A stretch of DNA of 44,894 bases from Thermoguttaceae bacterium (GCA_017454585.1 JAFTCU010000083.1:1-44894); one strand, 5' to 3'. Counted from the stretch's first letter, positions 1 to 8,582 are shown. Numbers and translations are program-made. Notes: generated by a model from the sequence alone, not told the origin.

Positions 1-706
1 ACTGGTCGGCCATTTTTCGGGCGTTTTCGATGCTCCGGTTGACGATCGTGATGGTACGCGCGCCTTCCTCACGCAGGTAGAGGAGCGTTTCCTCGGCCAT
101 TTTGCCGGCCCCGATGACCAGTGTGTGTTTGCTCGCGAAATGCTCGAAAATCTGGCGGGCGAAACACGAAACCGCGACGCTGGGGACGCTCGTCCTGTAC
201 TGGTGGATCGCTGTTTCGGCGGCGACTTTTCGGGCGACGTTTCCCGCTCGCTGAAACGCCAGATGAAGCAGCGGCCCAACGGACCCGCACTCGACCGCGA
301 GCTGGTAGGCGTTTTGGACCTGGCCGGCGATCTGAGCCTCGCCGACGATCATCGAGTCCAGTGACGCGGCGACCATGAACAAATGCCGGACCGCTTCGGC
401 TCCGACGCGGTGGAAGCAGGCCGCCTCGACTTCAGAAGGGGAAAGGCCCTTGAAGTCGGCCCAAAATTTAGTGAGTTCGGAAATCCCGGCTTCTGCGTCG
501 GTCGGAAAAGATGATTCGGCCCTCAGCTCACGCGCGGCGTAAATCTCCACACGGTTGCACGTGGAAAGGATCACGACCTCCAGTTCGGGCCAGCGGTCGC
601 GGAGCAGAGCCAGCGCGTCGCGGACCTGACTCTCGGAAAACGAGAGTTTTTCCCGGACCGAAACGGTACATTCCCGGTAGCGGCAGCCAATCGCCATCCA
701 AATCAT
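1..706 (-). CDS. hemA: Glutamyl-tRNA reductase, N-terminal part (runs off window)
   Basis: This enzyme reduces glutamyl-tRNA(Glu) to glutamate-1-semialdehyde, the first committed step of C5-pathway tetrapyrrole (heme, cobalamin) synthesis in the cytoplasm. I translated the minus strand from the ATG at 706; the frame stays open to base 1, giving about 235 residues. Family hallmarks seen: STCNRVEIYA, which carries the catalytic Cys; LDSMIVGEAQIAGQ of the catalytic domain; and the Rossmann motif VIGAGKM before the window edge. The ATG overlaps the stop codon of the upstream hemX-like gene (ATGA), so translation is probably coupled. A second ATG at 697 is an alternative start. The C-terminal dimerisation domain lies outside the window. 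The identification is secure. Confidence 0.95.
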   Translation of the reverse strand, partial: MIWMAIGCRYRECTVSVREKLSFSESQVRDALALLRDRWPELEVVILSTCNRVEIYAARELRAESSFPTDAEAGISELTKFWADFKGLSPSEVEAACFHRVGAEAVRHLFMVAASLDSMIVGEAQIAGQVQNAYQLAVECGSVGPLLHLAFQRAGNVARKVAAETAIHQYRTSVPSVAVSCFARQIFEHFASKHTLVIGAGKMAEETLLYLREEGARTITIVNRSIENARKMADQ

Positions 707-1587
707 GGGCGCACCTCGATTTCCGTCGTTGGGACCGATGACTCGGCGGGCGTTTCAGGCGACGGCTCCATCACAAGCCGGTGCTGGGAGAAAATGACCA
801 GTCCGAAAAGCGTGCAAAGCGCGATAAAATTCAGGATCGTCCGTCGGGCGATCTGGGGCCCGGCATTGGCGCGTTTCCAGAAGAAACCCAGAAGGAGCGA
901 AAAAACGAACCAGGCCAAAAGCAGAGTGGTCCCGAGGATCATCCAGTTCGCGAGCAGGTTCACAGTCTCTCCCTTCAGAGCGTCCAGCACGACTCCCGAA
1001 AGGACGCCGAGCGCGAGCGTTGTGGCGGCCAGTTTCATCGAGTGCCGGTTGGCGACGTGCAGCCACTCCAGCGATGGAAGCGAAAATCGACTCCGACGCA
1101 CGGACGCGGAGCCGGGGTGCTTGAGGTTCCAGGCCTGACGCAAATACATGATCCCGGAAAGGAAACCGAAGAAAATTGAAACGGCCGCCAGGAGCATGCT
1201 CACGCCGTGGACCATCCCCCACGCACGGGAAGCGGGAGCGGTCGCGAAGGGGGTAGAGGAGGCGCAAAACTGCGCGATCCCGAGCAGGATCAGGATCATC
1301 GGGAGGAGGAACATTCCGAAGGTTTTCTCCCGGTGCGTCGAAATCAGACCGAGCGAGATCGCCGTCAGCACGGCAACGAGCACGAAAAGCGCGTCCTTCG
1401 GTGTGGAAAGGGGACTCTGTGCCGACTCAAAAAGCCGATGGGCGAGAAAAACCACCATTGCAGCCAGAGCTGCGCCGAGGAAGCAAAGTTCAGCGAAAAC
1501 TTTCCCCGCAGTTCGTGACCGGAGACACGCAAGTTCCAGACCGAACGCGAACAGGCAGCAAATGGAAAAAACGGCTGGGAGGAACAT
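703..1587 (-). CDS. HemX/CcsA-like cytochrome c assembly membrane protein
   Basis: A 294-residue polytopic membrane protein with about eight hydrophobic segments spread from residue 1 to about 265 and a short polar Pro/Glu-rich tail. The central part (RAWGMVHGVSMLLA, then ANRHSMKLAA with a conserved-looking His) resembles the cytochrome-c-assembly/HemX family. In Bacilli hemX sits beside hemA and affects GluTR levels; CcsA homologues handle heme in cytochrome c maturation. Here the gene lies directly upstream of hemA with a 4-base ATGA overlap, the same pairing as in hemAX operons. No clear Shine-Dalgarno is visible before the ATG. Family membership is likely; whether it acts as HemX regulator or CcsA heme handler cannot be told from sequence. 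Confidence 0.8.
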   Translation of the reverse strand: MFLPAVFSICCLFAFGLELACLRSRTAGKVFAELCFLGAALAAMVVFLAHRLFESAQSPLSTPKDALFVLVAVLTAISLGLISTHREKTFGMFLLPMILILLGIAQFCASSTPFATAPASRAWGMVHGVSMLLAAVSIFFGFLSGIMYLRQAWNLKHPGSASVRRSRFSLPSLEWLHVANRHSMKLAATTLALGVLSGVVLDALKGETVNLLANWMILGTTLLLAWFVFSLLLGFFWKRANAGPQIARRTILNFIALCTLFGLVIFSQHRLVMEPSPETPAESSVPTTEIEVRP

Positions 1588-1626
1588 AATATATTATAAA
1601 ATATTGAAGGAATAGAAACTTTCTTT

Positions 1627-1661
1627 AGTATAATAGTTAAAAAGTTTTTGAGGAGGGGGGG
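1627..1661 (-). promoter_or_regulatory. Putative promoter of the hemX-hemA operon
   Basis: On the minus strand a -10 TATACT (1627-1632) is preceded, after a 16-base gap, by the poor -35 window TCCTCA (1649-1654) and then a run of seven C (1655-1661). The C run occupies the same place relative to the -35 as at several other promoters in the window, which is why the site is listed despite the weak -35. Confidence 0.45.
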
Positions 1662-1697
1662 CGGTGGAGGAACCGTTTCAAAACCGGAAATTTTCAC

Positions 1698-1724
1698 AAA
1701 AAAAGCCGAAACGTGCGTTTCGGC
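1698..1724 (-). terminator. Rho-independent terminator of tRNA-Ala
   Basis: On the minus strand a perfect 9-bp stem (GCCGAAACG / CGTTTCGGC, 2-base loop) is followed by seven T. It lies 11 bases beyond the 3' end of tRNA-Ala. Confidence 0.9.
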
Positions 1725-1735
1725 CTGGGTTGAAG

Positions 1736-1808
1736 TGGAGGTAATCGGACTCGAACCGGTGACCCTCGCGTTGCAAACGCGATGCTCTACCAACTGAGCT
1801 ATACCCCC
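1736..1808 (-). tRNA. tRNA-Ala (anticodon UGC)
   Basis: A 73-base cloverleaf on the minus strand. The acceptor stem GGGGGTA/TACCTCC contains the G3-U70 wobble pair that identifies alanine tRNAs. The anticodon loop TTTGCAA gives anticodon TGC, and the T-arm has GTTCGAGTC. The discriminator is A and no CCA is encoded. It has its own promoter and terminator, so it appears to be a single-gene transcript. Confidence 0.97.
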
Positions 1809-1832
1809 GGCGTCTTTCACAAAGACTTCAGT

Positions 1833-1860
1833 ATTTTAACACATTCCAAAAAATTTACAA
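1833..1860 (-). promoter_or_regulatory. Promoter of tRNA-Ala
   Basis: TTGTAA (1855-1860), a 16-base spacer and TAAAAT (1833-1838) on the minus strand, with TGT before the -10 (extended -10 type). The predicted start lies about 17 bases before the tRNA. Confidence 0.6.
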
Positions 1861-2238
1861 GTACCGGCAAAAAAATTTTTCAGTCCTCTCAGAAAAACAG
1901 GCCAGGTTTTTTCTAAATATGTGTTTCCTTAAAAAGAGATTTGGCGGTCAGTCTTTCCAGGAAGGCTCTGGGACAGAAAGCCTTCGAGGGAATGAAACGT
2001 CTGTCAGATTTTACAAAACTCTCGAAACTTTAGCTAAAAAAAAGAAAAAGTCTCAAAAAAAGATAAAAATAAAATTTGAAGTCTCTGTAATCGTTACAAT
2101 CGGAACCCAGATACGATAATTATGAGGATTTTTTGGTTAATTTCATTCGTGCCGGTAGCAAGTTGGCCTCAAGTGTGGTATATTACTAATAAATGGTTCT
2201 AAAGGATAGAACCGTTACATTTTGTCAGGGAGGCACCA
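1861..2238 (+). promoter_or_regulatory. Upstream region of the S41 protease gene
   Basis: A 378-base AT-rich stretch. A reading frame at 1919-2119 is Lys-rich, low in complexity and lacks a ribosome site, so it is not called. Two features stand out. The 14-mer CGTTACAATCGGAA at 2092-2105 recurs exactly at 43014-43027. TGG-TATATT at 2177-2184 is a candidate extended -10, but no -35 is recognisable at the matching distance. The protease ATG has a good Shine-Dalgarno, GGGAGG. Confidence 0.35.
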
Positions 2239-3900
2239 ATGTTTTCAATTATTGCCGCTTTACTTCTCGGGTTTGCTCCAGGTTTGGAATCGAACATTTT
2301 TGTCGCACAGCCAGGCGTTCCAACGGTTGAGGGCTCTGCGTTCATTCCACTTGACAGGAATCTCCGGGTCGAAGAGCAGGTTTCCGCGATTATTGAGGAA
2401 TGTATTTCGTATGAAAGAGCCGGAAATCTGGAGATGGCTCTGAGGCAATATTCTGCGGCACTTCATCGCTTTCCTGGAGTAAGGAGTCTTCAGTCCCAAT
2501 ACAGCAGAGTGAAGGTGCTGTATGATATTCAGAAGAGGTTTGAGACCGATTGGTATATGAATACGGCGGGTCAGTACGATACTGCCCGGCTGCGGGTGTT
2601 CGTCCGGAATTTCTGGAACATCGTCATGGTGAATTTCGTCCAGTCGTTTACCGAGACAGAAATTTTTTATCGGGAAACCCGTTGTATGGACCTGGCACTT
2701 GGCAGTGAGACGTTCCGTGCCCGGGTTTTGCCGAATGCGGCTCCTAGGGAAATCGAAGCATTTCGCGAAGAAATTCGTCAGTTCGTGCGGGATTCCATCA
2801 TCAGGTCCCGAAACGATTTGACGAATTCCACTCTGGAAATTGGCCGGCGTTTTCAGAATCGTTTTGGTCAAAATGCCTCTTTGCTTGTGATGGAGGGACT
2901 TTTCGACTGTGTAACCAGTTTGGATTCTTACTCGGAAGTCCTTCTCCCTGATCAGTATCAGGAAGTTCTCTCGTCAGTTTCCGGGAATATGGTCGGTCTG
3001 GGGGTCACCATCAAAACTCAGGATAGCCGGACGGAAATCGTGCGAATCGTTCCAAATTCGCCGGCAGCAAATTCGGATTTGCGTCCGGGTGATGAGATCA
3101 TCGCCATCAATGATGAGTCAGTTGTGGGGTGTTCCAATCGGCAGGTCTCGGTTAAACTTGAAGGCCCGATGGGTTCTTCCGTTTCGCTTCGTGTGCAGGC
3201 TAAAGACGATTTGCCGCGAGAGATCGTATTGATTCGCAAACCTATTACGATGGCGAGCGTTGAACACGCAATGATTTTACCTGACTCGGATGGGATCGGT
3301 TATTTCAGGCTGAATGGTTTTCAGCAGAATTCAGCAACTGAAATGCTGCAGACACTCAGTCAGCTTAAAGAGCAGGGTATGTCCTCGCTGATTATCGACC
3401 TGCGTGGAAATGGCGGCGGAACGGTCGATTCGGCGGTGGCGATTTCGGAACTTTTCCTTGACGAGGGAAACATTCTTCAAGTCAAGAGCGCTGGCTCTGA
3501 GTTTATTCATCGTGCTCACCTGGACAGTGAATGGAACGAGATTCCGCTCATCCTTCTCATTGACGGAGAAAGCGCGAGCGCCTCGGAGATTTTCGCAGGA
3601 GCCATTCAGGGACTCAAGCGAGGTGTACTCATTGGAACGCGGAGCTTTGGAAAAGGAGTGATCCAAAAAATCTACCCGATCCCGGAAAGTCCGTTCGTTA
3701 TGAAACTAACCACTTCCCAGTTCTTTGGACCATCGGGAAACCGTTACAATTATGTGGGAGTAAACCCGAATTACGAAGTGCGTGAAGCGGGAAAGCCCAT
3801 CTTTTACTCGGACGGGACGGCGCGGGCGACTGAACGTGATTTTGTTTTGGAAAAAGCCCAGGAATTGCTTGGCGAGAATCATCGGGTTTCGATGAAATAG
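2239..3900 (+). CDS. Secreted C-terminal processing protease, peptidase family S41
   Basis: A 553-residue serine protease of the CtpA/Tsp type, which cleaves extracytoplasmic proteins near their C-termini. Order: hydrophobic N-terminus (1-16, probable export signal); helical TPR-like region (about 42-100); CTP N-terminal domain; PDZ domain (about 252-322, GLGVTIKT to LRPGDEIIAI); and S41 core (about 350-510). The catalytic Ser/Lys dyad is visible: Ser447 within GESASASEIFAG and Lys472 within GTRSFGKGVIQ, with the 25-residue spacing found in E. coli Tsp. RGNGGG (389-394) is the usual strand motif. SD GGGAGG lies just before the ATG. It is monocistronic, with a terminator 28 bases after the stop. 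Its substrate is unknown. Confidence 0.93.
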   Translation: MFSIIAALLLGFAPGLESNIFVAQPGVPTVEGSAFIPLDRNLRVEEQVSAIIEECISYERAGNLEMALRQYSAALHRFPGVRSLQSQYSRVKVLYDIQKRFETDWYMNTAGQYDTARLRVFVRNFWNIVMVNFVQSFTETEIFYRETRCMDLALGSETFRARVLPNAAPREIEAFREEIRQFVRDSIIRSRNDLTNSTLEIGRRFQNRFGQNASLLVMEGLFDCVTSLDSYSEVLLPDQYQEVLSSVSGNMVGLGVTIKTQDSRTEIVRIVPNSPAANSDLRPGDEIIAINDESVVGCSNRQVSVKLEGPMGSSVSLRVQAKDDLPREIVLIRKPITMASVEHAMILPDSDGIGYFRLNGFQQNSATEMLQTLSQLKEQGMSSLIIDLRGNGGGTVDSAVAISELFLDEGNILQVKSAGSEFIHRAHLDSEWNEIPLILLIDGESASASEIFAGAIQGLKRGVLIGTRSFGKGVIQKIYPIPESPFVMKLTTSQFFGPSGNRYNYVGVNPNYEVREAGKPIFYSDGTARATERDFVLEKAQELLGENHRVSMK

Positions 3901-3927
3901 TACGAATAAGGAAATGATTCCCTTTAG

Positions 3928-3956
3928 TGCCGTCATTTTGGCGGCATTTTTCTTTT
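3928..3956 (+). terminator. Rho-independent terminator after the S41 protease
   Basis: Stem TGCCGTC / GGCGGCA (one G-U pair), loop ATTTT, followed by a T-rich tract. It lies 28 bases after the protease stop codon. Confidence 0.85.
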
Positions 3957-4015
3957 CTGTCTTGTCTATATTTCCCATTTTTTGTTTCTGGAGAATTTTT
4001 TCACGATTTTATTGA

Positions 4016-4021
4016 TATAAT
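4016..4021 (+). promoter_or_regulatory. Possible extended -10 of the lipoprotein gene
   Basis: TGA-TATAAT upstream of the lipoprotein gene, with no clear -35. A sequence similar to the shared 14-mer (TTACATCGGAATT) follows at 4041-4053. Support is weak. Confidence 0.35.
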
Positions 4022-4144
4022 CAGAAAAATCCGCAAGTTTTTACATCGGAATTGTCGATATAACTTGTGTATCCTGAAGAAATTGCCACAAGAACAGAAT
4101 GAAATCCATTTTGTTCGGGTCATATATTCAAATGAGAGGGAGTC

Positions 4145-4711
4145 ATGTTGAAAACAAGTTTACAGGGAATGTTTCTGACCGCTTTGGCGGTTCTGATGTT
4201 CACGGCAAGCGGCTGTACGTTTTGTTCGTCGGGCGTAAGCCTTGGTATTCTGTCGGTTCCGATTCCGGTGTCGCCGTACTTCCAGGACAAAAAGGAAGAC
4301 GAAGCGTTGGCGGAGCGTTACTCGAAGATGAAGATTCTGGATCCGATTCCGGAAGGGCGTCCGCACGTTGCCGAGGACGCACCGAGCGACGATCAGATCA
4401 TGCGCAAATTCCATGAAATTCATAACGTCCGCGGGAACTGGCCGGCACTTTATGAAGTTCAGCACAACGATATTATTATCGTGAAGGAAAAAGTCCAGGA
4501 CATCGTGGACCCGGTTCGTGTTCTGCCGCTGGTTGGTCCGGTGCAGATCCATCATTCACACTGGGTTTGCAAGGTGTATTACACGGAAGTCATTCGTAAC
4601 GGCTGGCCGATTCCTCACACGATCAAAAACGAAGAAAAGATGGAAGTCATCAAGATTGACCTTGATCACGCGCACCGTGCTGGCAATGTTGCCCCGGCGG
4701 ATGGTGGCTGA
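4145..4711 (+). CDS. Small putative lipoprotein of unknown function
   Basis: A 188-residue protein with a hydrophobic N-terminal segment (residues 8-22) ending in TASGC, a plausible lipobox with Cys24 as the lipidated residue, so it is probably anchored to a membrane from outside the cytoplasm. The mature part is mixed alpha/beta, with an acidic patch (QDKKEDEALAERYSK) and a His-rich segment near 128-150 (PVQIHHSHWVCKVYYTE). I recognise no domain. The start is supported by GAGGGAG seven bases before the ATG. It stands alone between terminators. It may be a lineage-specific planctomycete protein; no function is proposed. Confidence 0.8.
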   Translation: MLKTSLQGMFLTALAVLMFTASGCTFCSSGVSLGILSVPIPVSPYFQDKKEDEALAERYSKMKILDPIPEGRPHVAEDAPSDDQIMRKFHEIHNVRGNWPALYEVQHNDIIIVKEKVQDIVDPVRVLPLVGPVQIHHSHWVCKVYYTEVIRNGWPIPHTIKNEEKMEVIKIDLDHAHRAGNVAPADGG

Positions 4712-4753
4712 TCTTTCCCGATCCCTCTGAAAACTTCGGTTTTCTTCATGACG

Positions 4754-4785
4754 CGCCTTGGGAGGTGGAACTCCCAGGGCGTTTT
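4754..4785 (+). terminator. Rho-independent terminator after the lipoprotein gene
   Basis: An 11-bp stem (CGCCTTGGGAG / CTCCCAGGGCG, one G-U pair) with a 6-base loop, followed by TTTT. Confidence 0.85.
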
Positions 4786-4895
4786 ATGTATTAACGAATC
4801 ATGAAGAAAAAATAATGAGGAGAAAGACTGCGGAAATTTCCCATGCTTCCTGTGCCGCATCCCATTCAGGGAGGCTTAAAAGTCTGGCGGTAAAA

Positions 4896-6176
4896 CTATT
4901 TCCCACGGCATCGGATCAACGTACTGATGGCCATTCCGGTCCCGTAGTACGGGTGGTAGTCGTAAAGCGGGTAGTCCCACCACGAACCGTCGCTTTCCTG
5001 AAGTTCCAGCAGGATCGCGGTCAGATGATTCGCGAAAACCTTCTGCGCTTCCGGGTCGTCCAGTTCGTCAATGACCCGGGCGGCGTAGTAGTGCGCGTAG
5101 TAGTAAAAGTAACCGGCGACGTGAAACCAGGATTCGTGCGGAACCGGGCGCTTCCGGCCGATATCGAGCCAGCCAATGCGGGCGATCAGGCGGTTGAGCC
5201 AGTCCTTGTACTCCTGCTGGGTCGCGTATTGAGTATCACCCCAAAGCCCCAGCGCAAGATGACAGACCTGTGACCGACCGAGACTTGCGGGGGAATGATT
5301 AATACCGTGGGTTTTGTTCGCGGTATATTCCCCGTAAGCGAACGACCCGTTCGGCCGACGCTGGCGGATGATGGAGGCGATGCCGCGTTTGATGAGTTTA
5401 TCGGGAATTTCCACGCCACATTCTCTGGCGTCTGCGAGACTTACCAGCACGGTCCCGGTCACGAAGCAAAGCGTCGAAGCGGTGGGGTGTTCCGCCGAAT
5501 ATTCGCGGTCGTAGTAGCACCAGCCCCCTTTGGCACATTCGTCCAATTCCAGCATCTTGATCTGGTAGCGGATTGCTTCCCGAATGCGTTCCTGACGCTC
5601 TGCCAGTTCCGCCGGTTTTAAGGGCTTTTGAGGAAATTTGCGTTCGTACATTAAACGAAACGTGCTCATGCCGTAAGCGTGGCCCCAGTTGTTATACAGG
5701 CAGTCCTGCGCGCTGCGCTTCAGCTTCGGCATAAAGTCGTACATCCAGACTTCGCAGCGGTCGATCGAGGCGGAAATTTCGGGCAAAAGGGCCGCAAGCT
5801 CCGGCAAAACGCGGTTTTTCGGCGATTCCTGAAGCAGTCGTTCTACCCGAAGCAGAGATTCAAGGGCCAGAGCGGTGGTTCCGCTTCGGTACGCGGTATG
5901 TGCGACGTCCGGCGCATAAATATTCAGCCTTTTGGTGTGGATCGGAAGCCCCCACGAGCCGTCACGGTTCTGCGATTTGAGGAGGAACTGCACCCCGTGC
6001 AGAACCGCCGCGTCGAGCTTTTCCACCGGTACGGGATCGATCGTCGTCGGCGTTGGGACGTCATCGGTGAATTTCCAGGCGTCACGCGGGGGAAGACCGT
6101 CGTCAAACTGCTTTTCCTCGGCAGCGAGTGAAACCGGAAAAAGGAGGACGATGAAGAGTAAAAGGAAGTTTTTCAT
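4896..6176 (-). CDS. Secreted alpha/alpha-toroid (terpenoid-cyclase-like) protein
   Basis: 426 residues with a clear Sec signal peptide (MKNFLLLFIVLLFPVSLAAEE). The mature part is a string of helical repeats with QW-like motifs typical of the squalene-cyclase/prenyltransferase alpha-alpha toroid: SQNRDGSWG near residue 69 and QESDGSWWDYP near 394. Secreted proteins with this fold but without the cyclase catalytic DxDD motif are frequent in planctomycetes; I see no DxDD, so cyclisation is not claimed. It follows the membrane-fusion adaptor gene by 59 bases on the same strand and may be co-transcribed. No good Shine-Dalgarno was seen. The fold assignment is fairly sure; the function is unknown. 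Confidence 0.75.
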   Translation of the reverse strand: MKNFLLLFIVLLFPVSLAAEEKQFDDGLPPRDAWKFTDDVPTPTTIDPVPVEKLDAAVLHGVQFLLKSQNRDGSWGLPIHTKRLNIYAPDVAHTAYRSGTTALALESLLRVERLLQESPKNRVLPELAALLPEISASIDRCEVWMYDFMPKLKRSAQDCLYNNWGHAYGMSTFRLMYERKFPQKPLKPAELAERQERIREAIRYQIKMLELDECAKGGWCYYDREYSAEHPTASTLCFVTGTVLVSLADARECGVEIPDKLIKRGIASIIRQRRPNGSFAYGEYTANKTHGINHSPASLGRSQVCHLALGLWGDTQYATQQEYKDWLNRLIARIGWLDIGRKRPVPHESWFHVAGYFYYYAHYYAARVIDELDDPEAQKVFANHLTAILLELQESDGSWWDYPLYDYHPYYGTGMAISTLIRCRGK

Positions 6177-6235
6177 GGTAATCGGAAGGACGGCGTTTCG
6201 CAGTCCCTGGGCCTGAGTTTCGGGGAAAGTTTCGT

Positions 6236-8116
6236 TTACTCGACGCTCTTGGGATCTTCCAGAATTTTCATTCCGGCAGAGACCCCGTCCAGAATTTCGA
6301 GTTTTTCACCCGTTTTGATTCCGATTTTTACCGGCTTTTTCACCGGCTCGTTCTTCGCTTCGTCCAGCACGTACACGAAACGCTGGAGATCATCTCCGCG
6401 GTCCACGGCAGTGGCGGGGACCAGGAGCGCCGTGGATTTGCGAACGGCGGCGATCATCATTTTGCCTTTAAGGCCCGGTACGAGCTGCATTCCCGGAGGA
6501 AGATCAATGCTCGCGGTCGCCTGGTATCCTCCTTCAGAGATCACGGAATCGAGAGCCGTCACTTCCGCGGGAATTTCCACGTCCGGCCAGGAAGTCGCGA
6601 CGAACCAGCCTTTCTGACGAATGGCAATTTTCGAGTAACTTGACTCGGGGACAGTCAGTTTCACGAAGACTTTCTCGGGATTCACGATCGTCATGAAGAC
6701 CGTTTCCTTTGGAACCTCCGTCCCAGATTGCAAATACGATACGGATTTGGCGTAATTCACCCACGTGCCGTTTTCCAGCGAGCCGTACAGAACGATCCCG
6801 TCTTTCGGCGCTTTCAGCTCGAACAGTTGGCCGTCGGCTTTCAGTTCATTGTACTTTTTGACGGTTTTCTGGAACTGAATATCCAGTTTTTTCCGCTCGA
6901 TTTCCGTTGCTTTCCGGGTCAGTTCCAGTTCGGCGACTTCCTGTTCGATCGCGGCCATCTCTTTGTCGAACGTGTCTTTGTAGTCTTCCTCAATGCGCGG
7001 AATGAGCATTCTGTGCGTCCACTCATTTCTTGCTTTTGCGAGATCGAAATCATACTGTGCGAGCTTGAAGGCCATACGCTGACGCTGGAGGACGATTTCT
7101 TCGGACTGTTCATTCAGTTCCTCCGCTTTGTACATTCTGGAGAGCTGCTCCAGTTCGGCTTTCTGGTTTTCGTAGGTTTGGGTTGCGGACTCGAAAGAAA
7201 GCTCCAGTCTGCGGCGGCTGAACCCGACGTCATACTTTTGAGTGAATTCCCATTTGGTCAGCCGATCGGCCTTTTTGCGATTCACCAGCTTGGACGTGAT
7301 CGCAAAATTCACGTCGGCGGTCTTCTGTGAAAGCTTCGCGCGCTTGTAGGCGATTTCGGCGAGCTGGAAATCCAAAGTCTGATCCAGAAGCATTGCATCG
7401 TAATCATCCTTCTTGAACTTGACCAGAACGTCGCCGGCCTTAACGGTGGTGCCGTGCTTGACGGCTGATTCCACTTTGAAAGACAGCGGGGAGGATTGCG
7501 TTGAGGATGTTGTTTTCGGCGAAAGTTTGATCGGTGTAATGTCTTCCGCCCATACGATCCCCGTCGCTTCTACGTTGACACGTAAAGGAACGGATTTCAA
7601 TTCAAAGGTTTTCCATTCCTTCTTTGAAGGCGTTTGGGCTGAGGTTTGGCTTGCTGCCGGAGTAGGGGTTGAAGTCTGTGCCGGTGCGGGGGTTGAAGCA
7701 GGCTTGGGTGCAGTCGTTGAAGTCTGCGCCGGAGCCGGGGTTGAATTTTGAGCCGGAGCTGGATTTTGGGCCGGAGTCTGTTCCGGGGCTTTCTCTGGCG
7801 CTTTTTCAGGCGCGGGATCCGGTGCTTTCTCAGGGGCCTGTTCCGGTGCTTTCTCAGGGGCCTGTTCCGGTGCTTTCTCAGGGGCCTGTTCCGGTGCTTT
7901 CTCAGGGGCCTGTTCCGGTGCTTTCTCAGGGGCCTGTTCCGGTGCTTTCTCAGGAGCTTTCTCAGGAGCCGGGGTCTGATTATCCGCCGGTTTCTGTTCT
8001 TCCGCGGGTTTCGGCGGGTCGGCCTGTTTTTGAGCGGGTTCTTCTGCGTTCAGGCAAACCGTCGCGAAGGCGAGTACGATGCAAAGTACAAAGCTAAAAG
8101 TGAAGATTTTGCGCAT
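6236..8116 (-). CDS. HlyD/MFP-type membrane-fusion adaptor with long Pro/Glu/Lys/Ala spacer
   Basis: 626 residues from the ATG at 8116, chosen over an upstream ATG at 8146 because it has AAAGGA eight bases before it and starts a normal signal peptide (MRKIFTFSFVLCIVLAFATV). After the signal come about 140 residues of PEKAPEQA-type repeats and a Pro/Thr/Ser linker. A periplasmic-adaptor body follows: biotinyl-lipoyl-like half (VKHGTTVKAGDVLVKFKK), long coiled-coil hairpin (about 235-430), second lipoyl half (LKAPKDGIVLYGSLENG) and beta-barrel. Such adaptors bridge an inner-membrane transporter to the outer envelope, but no RND or ABC partner is encoded in the window. The repeat spacer could reach across the periplasm or cell wall. 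The next gene is the toroid protein. Confidence 0.82.
   Translation of the reverse strand: MRKIFTFSFVLCIVLAFATVCLNAEEPAQKQADPPKPAEEQKPADNQTPAPEKAPEKAPEQAPEKAPEQAPEKAPEQAPEKAPEQAPEKAPEQAPEKAPDPAPEKAPEKAPEQTPAQNPAPAQNSTPAPAQTSTTAPKPASTPAPAQTSTPTPAASQTSAQTPSKKEWKTFELKSVPLRVNVEATGIVWAEDITPIKLSPKTTSSTQSSPLSFKVESAVKHGTTVKAGDVLVKFKKDDYDAMLLDQTLDFQLAEIAYKRAKLSQKTADVNFAITSKLVNRKKADRLTKWEFTQKYDVGFSRRRLELSFESATQTYENQKAELEQLSRMYKAEELNEQSEEIVLQRQRMAFKLAQYDFDLAKARNEWTHRMLIPRIEEDYKDTFDKEMAAIEQEVAELELTRKATEIERKKLDIQFQKTVKKYNELKADGQLFELKAPKDGIVLYGSLENGTWVNYAKSVSYLQSGTEVPKETVFMTIVNPEKVFVKLTVPESSYSKIAIRQKGWFVATSWPDVEIPAEVTALDSVISEGGYQATASIDLPPGMQLVPGLKGKMMIAAVRKSTALLVPATAVDRGDDLQRFVYVLDEAKNEPVKKPVKIGIKTGEKLEILDGVSAGMKILEDPKSVE
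7823..7942 (-). repeat. Five perfect 24-bp tandem repeats inside the adaptor gene
   Basis: Five consecutive copies of a 24-base unit, identical including synonymous positions, encode the eight-residue repeat APEKAPEQ. A sixth, diverged copy follows. Nucleotide identity implies recent expansion or homogenisation. Confidence 0.95.
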
Positions 8117-8154
8117 GGTTATTTCCTTTAAAAGTAATGAATTCATTTTCTGTT

Positions 8155-8190
8155 ATTATCTGTTCAGTTTGACTTTTTTTCAAGAGGGGG
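8155..8190 (-). promoter_or_regulatory. Promoter of the adaptor operon
   Basis: Minus strand: CCCCCTC, then TTGAAA (8178-8183), a 17-base spacer and GATAAT (8155-8160), about 40 bases before the chosen ATG. Confidence 0.6.
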
Positions 8191-8362
8191 CGGTTGAAAA
8201 AAGAAGGAAAAATCCAGAAAATGTTTAAAATGGGAAGAATAAACGGGGATTTGACGAATGTGCGGGCTGGAACTTGGGCAGGAATTTCTTCCAGGTGAGT
8301 TTTGAATCTCCCCATTTCCCATAAAACGCATTTTTTCACATTTCCTCAAAAATTTTTTTGCT

Positions 8363-8397
8363 CCCCCCCTTGCAGAAATCTGAAAACGTGCTATACT
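8363..8397 (+). promoter_or_regulatory. Promoter of tRNA-Leu(CAG)
   Basis: Seven C (8363-8369) abut TTGCAG (8370-8375); a 16-base spacer ends in GTGC before TATACT (8392-8397). The predicted start is a few bases before the tRNA. Confidence 0.75.
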
Positions 8398-8409
8398 GTT
8401 TTTAAAGTT

Positions 8410-8494
8410 GCTGAAATGGCGGAATTGGTAGACGCGCTAGGTTCAGGTCCTAGTCCTAGTTAATAGGGTGGAGATTCGAGTTCTCTTTTCAGCA
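8410..8494 (+). tRNA. tRNA-Leu (anticodon CAG)
   Basis: An 85-base class II tRNA. Acceptor stem GCTGAAA/TTTCAGC, anticodon stem CTAGG/CCTAG with loop TTCAGGT (anticodon CAG), a long variable arm (CCTAGTTAATAGG), T-arm with TTCGAGT and discriminator A. CCA is not encoded. It has its own C-tract promoter and a terminator 10 bases downstream. Confidence 0.97.
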
Positions 8495-8504
8495 CTAACA
8501 AAAA

Positions 8505-8535
8505 GCCAGCGGGAAACTTTCCGGTGGCTTTTTTT
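8505..8535 (+). terminator. Terminator of tRNA-Leu(CAG)
   Basis: A GC-rich hairpin with a small internal mismatch (GCCA...TGGC outer stem, GGAA/TTCC inner pairing) is followed by seven T. obgE starts about 50 bases later, so partial read-through could feed obgE, for which no separate promoter is obvious. Confidence 0.75.
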
Positions 8536-8582
8536 GTGCTTTTCTCAAAGAGTTTTTCAGTGAATTTTTTCGGAGGTTTCTC

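Noticed and set aside
1919..2119. 66-aa Lys-rich ORF
   Set aside because: Low complexity, AT-rich region, no Shine-Dalgarno, and it overlaps candidate control sites.
4758..5273. 171-aa plus-strand ORF after the lipoprotein gene
   Set aside because: It starts within a terminator and then runs antisense to the toroid protein gene.
7748..8131. Arg/Phe/Leu/Cys repeat ORF opposite the adaptor gene
   Set aside because: It mirrors the 24-bp repeat of the real adaptor gene.
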